DNA of 64,000 nucleotides, from contig CAYNDV010000001.1 in NCBI GenBank assembly GCA_964396055.1, positions 1 through 64,000 on the forward strand. The letters are read 5' to 3'. Positions within the stretch are counted from its first letter, which is position 1; every line of letters begins with the position of its first letter. The position numbers and the translations under genes are program-made. Shown here one piece after another: positions 1-8,874 of the stretch. The notes under the pieces are model-generated. The model saw only the letters and a program-made list of their open reading frames with translations. It was not told the origin of the DNA and did not search any database. This DNA comes from CAYJPV01 sp964396055. GTDB lineage: Bacteria; Acidobacteriota; Vicinamibacteria; Vicinamibacterales; JAKQTR01.

Positions 1-313
1 CACCCGCGTTACCGCGGGCGCGGTGCGCTCTTACCGCACCTTTTCACCCTTACCCGCCTCCGCTCTCCACCCTTCGGTCAGCGAGCTGCGGCGCGGCAGG
101 CCCGAGCGGGGCTTGCCTCGCCGAAGCCCGAGTCACCGAGGGGTCGAGGGCGAAGGCGGGCGGTATGTTTTCTGTGCCACTGTCCTTCAGGTCACCCTGA
201 CCGGGCGTTACCCGGCGCACTACCCTGCGGAGTTCGGACTTTCCTCCCTCCCGCCCTGGCCCGCGCCGGAAGCGCGGGGAGGCGGAACGGCGGCCGTCTG
301 GTCCGACTGCGGC
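1..313 (-). ncRNA. rnpB: RNase P RNA (class A), 3' end cut by window edge
   Basis: RNA subunit of ribonuclease P, which removes the 5' leader of pre-tRNAs. Read on the minus strand, the conserved block GAGGAAAGTCCGAACTCC lies near 228-246, preceded by a segment that matches the E. coli P1-P3 start (GACCAGAC...). Further on are ACAGTG, then GGTAAGGGTGAAA and GGTGCGGTAAGAGCGCACCG near 22-60, all class A (bacterial) signatures. The 3' third (P15-P18 side and closing P1/P4 strands) lies outside the window. The 5' end is estimated by alignment to E. coli and may be off by several bases. The arm between the P11 strand and GGTAAGGG is about 90-100 nt, much longer than in E. coli. Confidence 0.93.
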
Positions 314-379
314 GGAATTGTCAAAGAACCTGCTTCACCGGCGCCCCTGCGCAGGGGCCCCGGCCGGACTCCAGGCCGA

Positions 380-1759
380 TTACGCGTCCTGGTCCTGACG
401 GATATTGTACTGCTCCAGCTTCTTGTAGAGGTTACTGCGCGGCGTCCCGATGGCCTCGGCGGTCTTCGAGATGTTCCACGCGTTCTCCTTGAGTTTCTCG
501 ATGATGAAGGCCCGCTCGGCGGATTCCTTGAACTCGCGCAGCGTGGCGAGTCTCTCCCGTTCCCGCGGCGTTTCGCCGGCCGGGGCCGGCCGCGGGTCCT
601 GTCGCACGCCGTCCGGCAGGTCGGAGAGGTCGATGACGTCTCCCGGCGACATGATGATGAGGCGCTCCACGGTGTTGCGCAATTCCCGCACGTTGCCGCG
701 CCACCGGTGACGCTGCAGGGTGCTCATGGCCTCGGCCGTGAACCGCTTCGGCCGGAAGTTGTTCTCGCGGCTGAACAGGTCCGCGAAGTGCCGGACGAGG
801 GCCGGGATGTCGTCCACCCGCTCGCGCAGGGGCGGCACGTAGATCGGGATCACGCTCAGGCGGAAGAACAGGTCTTCGCGGAACGTGCCCCGTTCCTGTT
901 CCTCGTCCAGGTCCTTGTTGGTGGCGGCAATCACGCGCACGTCCACCTTGAGGGTGCGCGACGACCCGAGGCGTTCCACCTCGCCTTCCTGCAGCACGCG
1001 CAGCACCTTGGCCTGGGTCTTCAGGCTCATGTCGCCGATCTCGTCGAGGAAGATCGTGCCGCGGTCCGCCAGTTCGAACTTGCCGATCTGCTTCTCCGTG
1101 GCCCCGGTGAACGACCCTTTCTCGTGGCCGAAGAGTTCCGACTCGATGAGGTCGTCGGGGATGGCCGCGCAGTTCACCTGGACGAATCGCTCGCGGGCAC
1201 GCAGGCTGTTGCGATGAATGGCGCGGGCCACCAGTTCCTTGCCCACGCCGCTCTCGCCCCGGACGAGCACCGTCGCGTTCGTGGGCGCGGCGCGCCGGAC
1301 GGCGTCCAGCACGTCGCGCAGGCCCGCCGAACTGCCAATCATCTCGTGGCGGCTTTCGGCGGCCCGCAGCAGCGTCCGGTTCTCGTCGTGCAGGCGGCTG
1401 AACCCGAGGGCATTGCGGATGGTGACCAGGATCCGCTCCGTGGCGAGCGGCTTCTCGATGAAGTCGAACGCCCCGAGTTTCGTGGCCTCGACGGCGGTCG
1501 AGACCGTGCCGTGCCCCGAGATCATCACGACGGGCAGATCCGGCGCGACGCCGCGCATGCGGCCGAGGGTCTCGAGACCGTCCATGCCCGGCATCTTGAT
1601 GTCGAGGAAGACCAGATCCACCGACTCGCGGCCCACCGTGGCCACGCCATCCTCCCCGGTGGCGGCCCCGAGGCATTCGTACCCTTCGTATTCGAGGATC
1701 ATCCGCATCGAATCGCGGATGGCGGCCTCGTCGTCGACGACCAGGATGCGTGGCTTCAT
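380..1759 (-). CDS. Sigma-54-dependent response regulator, NtrC/AtoC family
   Basis: Cytoplasmic two-component transcription activator that drives RpoN promoters. Residues 1-115 form a receiver with phosphoacceptor Asp53 (LVFLDIKMPG) and Lys103. Residues about 140-375 are an AAA+ domain with Walker A GESGVGKE (168-175), the sigma-54 contact loop GSFTGA (215-220, the Ser variant of GAFTGA) and Walker B IFLDEIGD (236-243). The C-terminus carries a Fis-type helix-turn-helix (NISKTAEAIGTPRSNLYKKL). The length of 459 aa is normal. It overlaps htrA by 4 bases (ATGA), so it is coupled to the envelope protease. No histidine kinase is visible nearby, and the next gene downstream is rnpB. Target promoters are unknown. 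Confidence 0.95.
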   Translation of the reverse strand: MKPRILVVDDEAAIRDSMRMILEYEGYECLGAATGEDGVATVGRESVDLVFLDIKMPGMDGLETLGRMRGVAPDLPVVMISGHGTVSTAVEATKLGAFDFIEKPLATERILVTIRNALGFSRLHDENRTLLRAAESRHEMIGSSAGLRDVLDAVRRAAPTNATVLVRGESGVGKELVARAIHRNSLRARERFVQVNCAAIPDDLIESELFGHEKGSFTGATEKQIGKFELADRGTIFLDEIGDMSLKTQAKVLRVLQEGEVERLGSSRTLKVDVRVIAATNKDLDEEQERGTFREDLFFRLSVIPIYVPPLRERVDDIPALVRHFADLFSRENNFRPKRFTAEAMSTLQRHRWRGNVRELRNTVERLIIMSPGDVIDLSDLPDGVRQDPRPAPAGETPRERERLATLREFKESAERAFIIEKLKENAWNISKTAEAIGTPRSNLYKKLEQYNIRQDQDA

Positions 1760-3270
1760 GGCAGTTTCGGCGCCGCGGCGTCGGGGGCCACCCGGACGGT
1801 CCGGACAGCGCGCTGACCGGTATCGGGGAGAAAGACGTAGAACAACAGCAGGTCTCCGGGCTTCACGCCCGCGGCGATGCGCCGGTAATCGGCTGCGGTG
1901 CGCACGGCCTGGCGGTTGACCTCGAGAATGACCTCGCCGTGGCGCAGGTCCGCATCGTCTGCGGGGCTGAGGGGCTCGACCTCGGCGATGAACGCGCCCT
2001 GGATGTCACGGGGCAGGCGGAACCGGTCGATGGCGCTGCGCGACAGGTCGCGCACGCTCACGCCGACCGCGCTGACCGGCGCGGACGCCGGCGGCGAGGC
2101 GGGACCGGCCGGGGCCGGCGCTACGGCGCCGTCTTCGTCGCGCGTGGGCCGTTCCGCCAGGCGGACGGTTACCGTGTACTCGCGGCCGTCCCTCACGTAC
2201 AGCACCCGGGCGCTGGAGCCCGGGTCGCGGGACGACACGGAACGGATGAGCGCCTCGGTGGAACTCACGCGGCTGTCGTCGACCGCCACGATGAGGTCGT
2301 AGGGCCGCAGACCGGCGCGGGCGCCGGGCGATCCCGGCGTGACGTCCTGCACCAGCGCGCCATCGGTCCGGGCGAGACGGAGCGCCTGCCGCAGGTCGTC
2401 GTCGATGTCCCGCAAACTGACCCCGATGTAGCCCCGTGCCACGCGGCCGAACCGGCGCAGGCGATCCAGGATCTCGCGCGCCTGGTTGATGGGCACCGCG
2501 AAGCCGATGTTGTTCGCTTCCTCGCTCATCGCCGCGTTGATGCCGATCACCTCGCCGCGCGTGTTGATGAGCGGGCCGCCGCTGTTGCCCACGTTGATGG
2601 CCGCGTCGGTCTGGATGTAATTGTCGAGGCTCTGGTCGAAGAGCTTGCGGCCCAGATAGCTGACCACCCCCACCGTGACGGTGTGCTCGTAGGCGAGGGG
2701 GTTGCCGATGGCGCACACCCATTCGCCGACCCGTACGGTGCCCGAGTCGCCCAGGGGCGCCACGGCCAGCCCCGACTCGCCGTCGACGCGCAGCAGCGCG
2801 ACGTCGATGTCCGGGTCGGCGCCCACGACTGTCGCGCGCAGGCTGCGCCCGTCGCTGAACTTGACGGTGACCCGCTCGGCGCCCTCGATGACGTGCTGGT
2901 TGGTCAGGATCTCGCCGTCGGCCGAGATCACGAAGCCGCTGCCCGACCCGCGGTCCACGCTCTCCCAGTCGTGGAACCGTTCGTCGTCAACGGGGTGATC
3001 GGGACTCGGCCGAGGCGCGCTGCCCGGGCGGGAGGTGGCCTCGATGTACACGACGGCCGGGTTGATGCGCTCGGCGACATCCGCGAAGCTGGGCAGGCCC
3101 GCCAGCGCCGGGCCTGCAGACGCCGGGCTGCCCGGACGAGGCCGGCCCGCAGGCGGCGCCGCCGTCGAGACCGACGCGGTGGGCCCGAAGGAGCCGGCCA
3201 CCACGAGGCCGACCAGGAACGCCACCGAGACGGCAAGCCCCAGCGTCAGCAGCGTGAATCGTCGTGTCAC
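1756..3270 (-). CDS. DegP/HtrA-type serine protease with two PDZ domains
   Basis: Periplasmic or membrane-anchored quality-control protease. A hydrophobic segment at about residues 7-27 is a signal anchor or signal peptide, followed by a Pro/Ala/Gly linker. The trypsin-like domain holds His126 (TNQHVIEG), Asp156 (DIDVALLRV) and Ser230 (GNSGGPL). PDZ1 is at about 285-370 and PDZ2 at about 405-490. The length of 504 aa fits the DegP/DegQ group. The GTG start overlaps the ligA stop (GTGA), and a consensus -10 box lies 6 bases upstream. The response regulator follows with an ATGA overlap, so the pair probably forms one envelope-stress unit (inference). Confidence 0.94.
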   Translation of the reverse strand: MTRRFTLLTLGLAVSVAFLVGLVVAGSFGPTASVSTAAPPAGRPRPGSPASAGPALAGLPSFADVAERINPAVVYIEATSRPGSAPRPSPDHPVDDERFHDWESVDRGSGSGFVISADGEILTNQHVIEGAERVTVKFSDGRSLRATVVGADPDIDVALLRVDGESGLAVAPLGDSGTVRVGEWVCAIGNPLAYEHTVTVGVVSYLGRKLFDQSLDNYIQTDAAINVGNSGGPLINTRGEVIGINAAMSEEANNIGFAVPINQAREILDRLRRFGRVARGYIGVSLRDIDDDLRQALRLARTDGALVQDVTPGSPGARAGLRPYDLIVAVDDSRVSSTEALIRSVSSRDPGSSARVLYVRDGREYTVTVRLAERPTRDEDGAVAPAPAGPASPPASAPVSAVGVSVRDLSRSAIDRFRLPRDIQGAFIAEVEPLSPADDADLRHGEVILEVNRQAVRTAADYRRIAAGVKPGDLLLFYVFLPDTGQRAVRTVRVAPDAAAPKLP

Positions 3271-5282
3271 GAGTTCATTATAAGGTGCGTGAACGCCGCC
3301 TCATCCAGCACGGCGACGCCAAGGGCCCGGGCCTTGTCGAGTTTGCTGCCCGGATCCGCCCCCGCCACGACGTACGTGGTCTTGCGGCTCACCGAGCCAC
3401 TTACCTTGCCGCCACGGGCCGTGATGGCCTCCTCGGCCGCGTCCCGCGTGAAGCCGGCCAGCGTGCCGGTGAGCACGAAGGTCCGGCCGGCGAGTGGCCC
3501 GGGGCCGACCCGGTGCCCGGGCAGCGGGGTCTCGGCGCGTACGCCCACGTCCCGCAAGGCCCGAATCAGGTCGGCGTTGTGCGGTTCGAGGAAGTAACGC
3601 CGCACGCACGCCGCCACGACCGGCCCGATGTCGTCGGCCACCTGCAGGGCGTCCTCGGAGGCCCCGGCCAGGGCGTCGAGGCTGCCGAAGGTCGCCGCCA
3701 GCGTCTGGGCCGCGCGTTCGCCGACGTGCCGGATGCCGAGGGCGAACACGACCCGCCACAGGTCGTTGGCCTTGCTGCGCTCGATCTGGTCGAGCAGCTT
3801 CGCCGCGGACTTCCGACCCATCCGCTCCAGGCCCTCGAGCGTGCCCTGGTCGAGACGATACAGGTCGGCGAAGGTCCGGACCAGACCGTGCGCCACCAGC
3901 TGGTCCACCAGGGCCTCGCCCAGGCCCTCGATGTTCATGGCCCGGCGCCCGGCGAAGTGCTGCAGGCTGCGGCGCAGGCGGGCCGGGCAGGACGTGTTCG
4001 GGCAGCGCCACACCACCTCGTCGTCGGGGCGCTCGAGGGCGCTGCCGCACGACGGGCACGCCGCCGGCATCACCCAGGCTTCGGCGCCCTCGGGCCGTTC
4101 GGCCGGCACCGGGCCGACGACCTTGGGAATGACGTCGCCGCCCTTTTCGATGATGACCATGTCACCCGGGCGGATGTCCCGGCGGGCAATCTCCTGTTCG
4201 TTGTGCAGCGTCGCCAGCTGGATGGTCGAGCCCGACAGCCAGACGGGCTCGAGCACAGCGAACGGCGTCACGGCCCCGGTGCGGCCCACGTTCACGTCGA
4301 TGCGCAGCAGCCGGGTGACGGCCTGCTGGGCGGGGAACTTGTAGGCGGTGGCCCACCGGGGGAACTTGGCGGTGGCGCCGAGCCGCTCGCGCATCGCCAG
4401 GTCGTCCACCTTGATCACGACACCGTCGGTGTCGAAGTCCAGGGCGTGGCGGGCGTCCTGCCACTCGGCGCAGTACGCCACCAGGGCGTCCACGCCGTCG
4501 CAGCGCCGCCAGTGGCGCTCGACGGGCAGGCCCCAGGCGTGCAGCTGCTCCAGGGTGGCCGCGTGCGACGACGGGCGCCCGGTGGGCTCCACGAGCAGCT
4601 GGTAGACGAACGCCGACAGGCCGCGTCGGGCCACGACCGCCGGATCGAGGCTGCGCATGGTGCCCGCGGCTGCGTTGCGCGGGTTGGCGAAGGCGGGTTC
4701 GTCCTGGTCCTCGCGCTCGCGGTTGATGCGATCGAAGGCCGCGCGCGGCAGGTAGACCTCGCCCCGCACTTCGACGCGGCCGGGCACGTCACCCGCGAGG
4801 CGCAGCGGGAGGGCGCGAATCGTGCGGACATTCGACGTGACGTCTTCGCCGCGCACGCCATCGCCCCGGGTGGCCCCCCGCACGAGGATCCCGTCCTGGT
4901 AGGTCAGCGACAGGCTGAGGCCGTCAATCTTCAACTCCGCCACGTACGCGACGCGTCCGGGGACCGCGTCCCCCTCCGCGAGGCCCCGCCGTACCCGTTC
5001 GTCGAAGGCGCGGAGATCGTCCTCGTGGTACGCGTTGTCGAGGCTGAGCATCGGCTCGGCGTGCTCCACGGTCTCGAACCCGTCCGAGGGCCGGCCGCCG
5101 ACGCGCTGCGTCGGCGAGTCGGGTGTGACCAGCTGCGGATGGGCCTCCTCGATGGCGCGGAGGTCGCGCATCAGGCCGTCGAACTCGGCGTCCGAGATCT
5201 CGGGGGCGCTGAGGACGTAGTACCGCTCTTCGTGATGGCGGATGAGGCGGCGCAGCTGGTCGGCGCGTTGTTCTGGTGTCAT
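3267..5282 (-). CDS. ligA: NAD-dependent DNA ligase LigA
   Basis: Seals nicks in replication and repair using NAD+. The adenylation lysine is Lys118 in the motif AELKIDGLS. The N-terminal Ia domain (HHEERYYVLSAPEISDAEFD) binds NMN. The zinc finger has four cysteines near residues 410-435 (CPSCGSAL...CPNTSC). Helix-hairpin-helix repeats follow, including GLGEALVDQLVAHGL, and a C-terminal BRCT domain (about 590-671, LAGRTFVLTGTLAGFTR). The length of 671 aa is standard. The ATG start is 43 bases after the polyprenyl synthase stop. The 3' end carries the htrA promoter and overlaps the htrA start by 4 bases. Confidence 0.98.
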   Translation of the reverse strand: MTPEQRADQLRRLIRHHEERYYVLSAPEISDAEFDGLMRDLRAIEEAHPQLVTPDSPTQRVGGRPSDGFETVEHAEPMLSLDNAYHEDDLRAFDERVRRGLAEGDAVPGRVAYVAELKIDGLSLSLTYQDGILVRGATRGDGVRGEDVTSNVRTIRALPLRLAGDVPGRVEVRGEVYLPRAAFDRINREREDQDEPAFANPRNAAAGTMRSLDPAVVARRGLSAFVYQLLVEPTGRPSSHAATLEQLHAWGLPVERHWRRCDGVDALVAYCAEWQDARHALDFDTDGVVIKVDDLAMRERLGATAKFPRWATAYKFPAQQAVTRLLRIDVNVGRTGAVTPFAVLEPVWLSGSTIQLATLHNEQEIARRDIRPGDMVIIEKGGDVIPKVVGPVPAERPEGAEAWVMPAACPSCGSALERPDDEVVWRCPNTSCPARLRRSLQHFAGRRAMNIEGLGEALVDQLVAHGLVRTFADLYRLDQGTLEGLERMGRKSAAKLLDQIERSKANDLWRVVFALGIRHVGERAAQTLAATFGSLDALAGASEDALQVADDIGPVVAACVRRYFLEPHNADLIRALRDVGVRAETPLPGHRVGPGPLAGRTFVLTGTLAGFTRDAAEEAITARGGKVSGSVSRKTTYVVAGADPGSKLDKARALGVAVLDEAAFTHLIMNS
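3277..3282 (-). promoter_or_regulatory. -10 box TATAAT for htrA, leaderless arrangement
   Basis: On the minus strand the consensus TATAAT is followed by six bases (GAACTC) and then the GTG of htrA, inside the last codons of ligA. A -10 box usually places transcription start 6-7 bases downstream, which here is the start codon itself. No clear -35 was found. It would allow htrA to be transcribed independently of ligA. Confidence 0.55.
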
Positions 5283-5325
5283 GCGTCGCTCGGGCGCCGT
5301 CCGTGTGGCGCCGCGACCCGGCGAT

Positions 5326-6315
5326 CTACCGGTCGCGGGCGAGCACGTAGTCCGGCAGGGCCATCAGGGCATCGCGCTCGGGCCCCGGCGGGAAGACCTG
5401 AAGGTGCCGCCTGGCGTCGAGGGCGAACGCGACGGCCTTGTCGTAGGCCGTCTCCGCGCAGCGGTGCGTCGTCAGCCATCCACTGATGCGCTCCCACTCG
5501 TCGTCGGTCATCTGGCGGTCCCGGACGACCCGGCGCACCAGGTCCTGGTCCGCCGGCGCCAGCTTCGGCAACAGGTGAATCACCGGAAGGGTGATCTTGC
5601 CCTCCCGCAGGTCGCTGGCGACGGGCTTGCCCAGGGCTTCCGCCTTGCCCGTGAGATCGAGCAGGTCGTCGACCAGCTGGAACGCGATCCCGAGATTGAA
5701 TCCGTAGCCCCAGAGGGCGTCGGCCTGCTCGTCCGGGATGCCGGCCAGCATGCCGCCGATCCGCGAGCAGCCCCCGAACAGGTAGGCGGTCTTGCGCCGG
5801 ATGATCTCGAAGTGCTCTTCTTCGGCGATGTCCGGATCGCCGTTCTTGGTGAGCTGGTAGAGCTCGCCCTCGATCATGCGGAGCGTGACGTCGCACAGCA
5901 GCCGGATGATGGCCAGCTCATCGTGCGTGAGAGCCATGGCCATCGACTTGATGTAGAGGTAGTCCCCGAGCAGCACGCTGACGTCGTTGCCCCACTGGGA
6001 GTGGACGGCCAGGCGCCCGCGGCGCAGGTCGGAGTCGTCGATGATGTCGTCGTGCACCAGGGTGGCGGTGTGGATGAACTCCACGACCGCCGCGTAGAGC
6101 ACCGCGCGGTCGCCGGTGTACCCGCAGAGCCGGCTGGCCATCAACAGCACCGCCGGCCTGATGCGTTTGCCGCCGCTGGCCTGGATATACCGGCCGATCT
6201 TAGGGATCAGATCCACCTGCGACTGCACGTGGCGGACGAATTCCTCGTCGACCCGCTTCAGGTCTTCGCGGACTGGTTCGAACAGTTGTGCGAGGGATGC
6301 GACGCTTTTTTCCAC
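5326..6315 (-). CDS. Trans-polyprenyl diphosphate synthase (IspA/IspB family)
   Basis: Extends allylic diphosphates with isopentenyl diphosphate for the side chain of respiratory quinones or other long isoprenoids. Two aspartate-rich motifs are visible: DDIID (89-93, LVHDDIIDDSDLRRG) and DDLLD (216-220), together with the GGKRIRP substrate motif at 48-54. At 329 aa it resembles octaprenyl/heptaprenyl synthases more than short-chain FPP synthases. Chain length cannot be read reliably from sequence. The start is GTG. It sits between tatD and ligA in the same direction. Confidence 0.93.
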   Translation of the reverse strand: MEKSVASLAQLFEPVREDLKRVDEEFVRHVQSQVDLIPKIGRYIQASGGKRIRPAVLLMASRLCGYTGDRAVLYAAVVEFIHTATLVHDDIIDDSDLRRGRLAVHSQWGNDVSVLLGDYLYIKSMAMALTHDELAIIRLLCDVTLRMIEGELYQLTKNGDPDIAEEEHFEIIRRKTAYLFGGCSRIGGMLAGIPDEQADALWGYGFNLGIAFQLVDDLLDLTGKAEALGKPVASDLREGKITLPVIHLLPKLAPADQDLVRRVVRDRQMTDDEWERISGWLTTHRCAETAYDKAVAFALDARRHLQVFPPGPERDALMALPDYVLARDR

Positions 6316-6382
6316 AACAATCGAGGTGTCGAGCCATCACACCACATTCACCGGGGTGTGTCAACGCGACCACGGCCGCCTT

Positions 6383-7162
6383 TCACGGCCTGAACAGGGT
6401 CCGGTAGTTGGACGTGACGAGCTCGGTGATGCGGGCGGCGGGGCTGCCGCGCAGGGCGCCCAGACGATCGGCGACCGCCTGGACCCACGCCGGCTCGTTG
6501 CGTTTCCCGCGATGCGGCACGGGGGCGAGATACGGGCAGTCCGTCTCGGCGAGCAGGCGATCGTCCGGCACGAAGCGGGCGGCGTCGTGGATGGCGGTCG
6601 CGCGCGGGAAGGTCACGATGCCCGAGAAGGACACGTAGCATCCGAGATTGAGGGCCGCCCGCGCCAGGGCGACGTCGCCCGAGAAGCAGTGGAACACGCC
6701 GGCCACCTGTCCCCCGCCTTCCTGCGCCAGTACGTCGAGCGTGTCCGCGTCGGCCTCGCGCGTGTGGATGACGATGGGCCACCCGAGTTGCGCTGCCAGC
6801 GCCACCTGGGCGGCGAAGACGGCCCGCTGGAGCGGTCGCGGTGCGAAGTCGTAGTGGTAATCCAGGCCGATCTCCCCCACCGCGCGTGCCCGCGGATCCG
6901 CGGCGAAGAGGCCCCGGACCGCGTCGGCCGCCTCCGACGGGCGCCCCTCGAAGGCGCCGGCGCGGTGCGGGTGCACGCCGAGGGCCGTCCTCAGGCCGGG
7001 ACAGGCCTCCGCCAGCGCGGCCGCACGTCGGTGCTCGTCGGGGTCCAGGGCGTCGAGCACGCAGAGAAAGTCGTGCACGCCCGCGTCGGTGGCCCGGCGC
7101 ACGGCCTCGGCCGCGTCGGCGGCGAAGGCCTCGTCCGCCAGGTGGCAGTGGGTATCGACCAT
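6383..7162 (-). CDS. tatD: TatD family metal-dependent deoxyribonuclease
   Basis: Amidohydrolase-fold Mg-dependent nuclease, linked in other bacteria to DNA repair and RNA turnover. The metal ligands H5 and H7 lie in MVDTHCHL, the conserved Glu is in VGEIGLDYHYD, later histidines in IHTRE and VFHCFSG, and the terminal Asp in ETDCPYLAP. At 259 aa it is full length. It starts five bases after the stop of the MetRS tRNA-binding-domain gene. metG and tatD are neighbours in many bacteria, so that adjacency supports a MetRS origin for the upstream gene. Confidence 0.95.
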   Translation of the reverse strand: MVDTHCHLADEAFAADAAEAVRRATDAGVHDFLCVLDALDPDEHRRAAALAEACPGLRTALGVHPHRAGAFEGRPSEAADAVRGLFAADPRARAVGEIGLDYHYDFAPRPLQRAVFAAQVALAAQLGWPIVIHTREADADTLDVLAQEGGGQVAGVFHCFSGDVALARAALNLGCYVSFSGIVTFPRATAIHDAARFVPDDRLLAETDCPYLAPVPHRGKRNEPAWVQAVADRLGALRGSPAARITELVTSNYRTLFRP

Positions 7163-7167
7163 GCCGG

Positions 7168-7569
7168 CTACTTGATGCGGGCCCCGAGCGCGGGTTCCTT
7201 GTCGAATGTCACGACGATCGGCAGACCGCCCGGCACGTTGGCCGCGAGGATCATGCCGTTCGACTCGACCCCCATCAGCGTGGCAGGCTTCAGGTTCGCC
7301 AGGATCGCCACCACCTTGCCGACCAGCGCCTCGGGCTCGTACGCCTCGGCGATGCCGGCCACCAGCGTCCGGCGCTCGAAGCCGAGGTCCACGTCCAGCT
7401 TCATGAGCTTGCGCGACTTCGGCACCCGTTCGGCGGCCACGACGCGGGCAGCCCGGATGTCGATCTTCATGAAATCCTCGATGGCAATGCGCTCGTCCGT
7501 GGGGGCGGGCGTCACCACCTGGGTCGTTCCGGCGGCCGGCGCCGGGGTCTGCGGCTGTTCGTCACTCAT
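7168..7569 (-). CDS. Free-standing MetRS C-terminal tRNA-binding domain (OB fold)
   Basis: The 133 aa match the C-terminal dimerisation/tRNA-binding domain of methionyl-tRNA synthetase (Arc1p/CsaA/EMAP-type OB fold). Visible features are IEDFMKIDIRAARVV, SRKLMKLDVDLG, RTLVAGIAE, the loop NLKPATLMGVESNGMILAA and a hydrophobic C-terminus. The N-terminal 35 residues are Pro/Thr-rich and look like a linker. In most bacteria this domain is fused to MetG; here it is its own gene beside tatD, the usual metG neighbour. It could be the beta subunit of a split MetRS or a CsaA-like protein. The conserved signature fits MetRS better (inference). Confidence 0.88.
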   Translation of the reverse strand: MSDEQPQTPAPAAGTTQVVTPAPTDERIAIEDFMKIDIRAARVVAAERVPKSRKLMKLDVDLGFERRTLVAGIAEAYEPEALVGKVVAILANLKPATLMGVESNGMILAANVPGGLPIVVTFDKEPALGARIK

Positions 7570-7630
7570 GGTTCGTCGGCTCCCTTCGCCGGGGGCAGGC
7601 CCGCGGCCTGGCGCGCCCGGGCTCGTCTGC

Positions 7631-8857
7631 TCAGGCTGTCATGCCGTTCGCGTACGCCCGCGCCGCGGCGGCCTGCACGTCCTTGACCGGCTGGCCGTGC
7701 TGCGCGGCGAGGCGCGCGCAATCGTCGAACTCGGGGGCGGCGTTCGTCACGATGCCCGCCCGCCTCGCGATCTTGACGCGGACCGGCCCGTACGAGGTCG
7801 TCACCGTGACCGTCTCACGTTCCAGGCATTCGCGTTCCGCCAGCGTGTGCCGCACCCCGATCGTGGTGGTCTCCCGGAACAGCACCGTGAGGCAGGCGTC
7901 GCGGTGACGCGGCGGCGCCACGACGGTGACCAGCGTCCCGGGGCGGTTCTTCTTCATCTGGACCGGCGTGAAGTACGCCTCGAGCGCGCCGGCCGCGTAC
8001 AACTGCTCCATCACCACACCGAAGATCTGGGGGTTCATGTCGTCGATGTTGCACTCGATCACCGCGACCTGGTCGTGGCCAGGCGCGCCGGCCTCCTCGC
8101 CCAGCGTTGCACGCAGTACGTTCGGGTGGGTGGCGATCTCCCGGCTGCCCGCCCCGTAGCCGTTCTTGCGGATGGTCATCGCCGGCATGGGCCCGTAGGC
8201 CGACGCGTGCCCGGTCACCAGCAGCGCGCCGGTCGGCGTCACCATCTCGAAGGGCGTCCCATCCGAGTAGACGGGCGCGCCTTCGAGGAGCCTGGCCGTC
8301 GCCGGCGCCGGCACGGGCAGGAGGCCGTGCTCGGTCTTGACGCGGCCGGCGCCGACATTGAGGGGCGACGACACCACGCGGTCCACGCCGAGCGCATCGA
8401 TGGCCCACACCGCCCCGACGATATCCACGACCGAGTCCAGGGCGCCGACCTCATGGAGGTGAACCCGGTCGAGGCTGACCTGGTGCATGTCGGCTTCGAC
8501 CCTCGCCAGGCGCTCGTACAGGCGGCGCGCGCGCGCCCTGGTGGAAGGCGCGAAGGCGGTCTTGTCGACGAGCGCCAGGACGTCCTCGAGACGACGGTGG
8601 TGGTGGTGATGGTGCGCGTGCCCGTCGTGGTGGCCGGCGGGGTGGTGAGGCGTGGCCGGTGGTTCGATGACGCGGAACGACGTGGCGGCAATGCCCCCCC
8701 GCACGACGCGAGCGGCCTCGAGGGCGGCGCCCTCCGGCAGGAGGTGTCCAAGGGCCGAGCGCAGGTCGTCCAGCGGCAGGCCGAGATCGAGCAAGGCGCC
8801 GAGCAGCATGTCGCCGGAGGCACCCGACGCACAGTCGAGATACAGGACGTTCGCCAT
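7631..8857 (-). CDS. larC: Nickel-pincer cofactor biosynthesis protein LarC
   Basis: LarC inserts nickel into the pyridinium-dithiocarboxylate mononucleotide to complete the NPN cofactor of lactate racemase-type enzymes. The start (LYLDCASGASGDMLLGALLDLGL) and the histidine-rich segment near residues 75-90 (HHDGHAHHHHHHRR), suited to nickel binding, are characteristic. A second conserved block reads ECNIDDMNPQIFG. Here it is one continuous 408-aa frame, unlike Lactobacillus, where LarC1 and LarC2 join by frameshift. No larA, larB or larE is in the window, so the client enzyme is unknown. It precedes the MetRS-domain gene by 61 bases. Confidence 0.92.
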   Translation of the reverse strand: MANVLYLDCASGASGDMLLGALLDLGLPLDDLRSALGHLLPEGAALEAARVVRGGIAATSFRVIEPPATPHHPAGHHDGHAHHHHHHRRLEDVLALVDKTAFAPSTRARARRLYERLARVEADMHQVSLDRVHLHEVGALDSVVDIVGAVWAIDALGVDRVVSSPLNVGAGRVKTEHGLLPVPAPATARLLEGAPVYSDGTPFEMVTPTGALLVTGHASAYGPMPAMTIRKNGYGAGSREIATHPNVLRATLGEEAGAPGHDQVAVIECNIDDMNPQIFGVVMEQLYAAGALEAYFTPVQMKKNRPGTLVTVVAPPRHRDACLTVLFRETTTIGVRHTLAERECLERETVTVTTSYGPVRVKIARRAGIVTNAAPEFDDCARLAAQHGQPVKDVQAAAARAYANGMTA

Positions 8858-8874
8858 ATCCCTCTGATTGTGCC

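Noticed and set aside
23..1816. Long plus-strand open frame opposite rnpB and the response regulator
   Set aside because: It covers the rnpB complement and the antisense of a strong NtrC gene; Pro/Arg/Gly-rich with no motif. High GC keeps antisense frames open.
1750..5486. Two long plus-strand frames opposite htrA and ligA
   Set aside because: Antisense shadows of conserved genes; composition biased to His/Arg/Val with no conserved motif.
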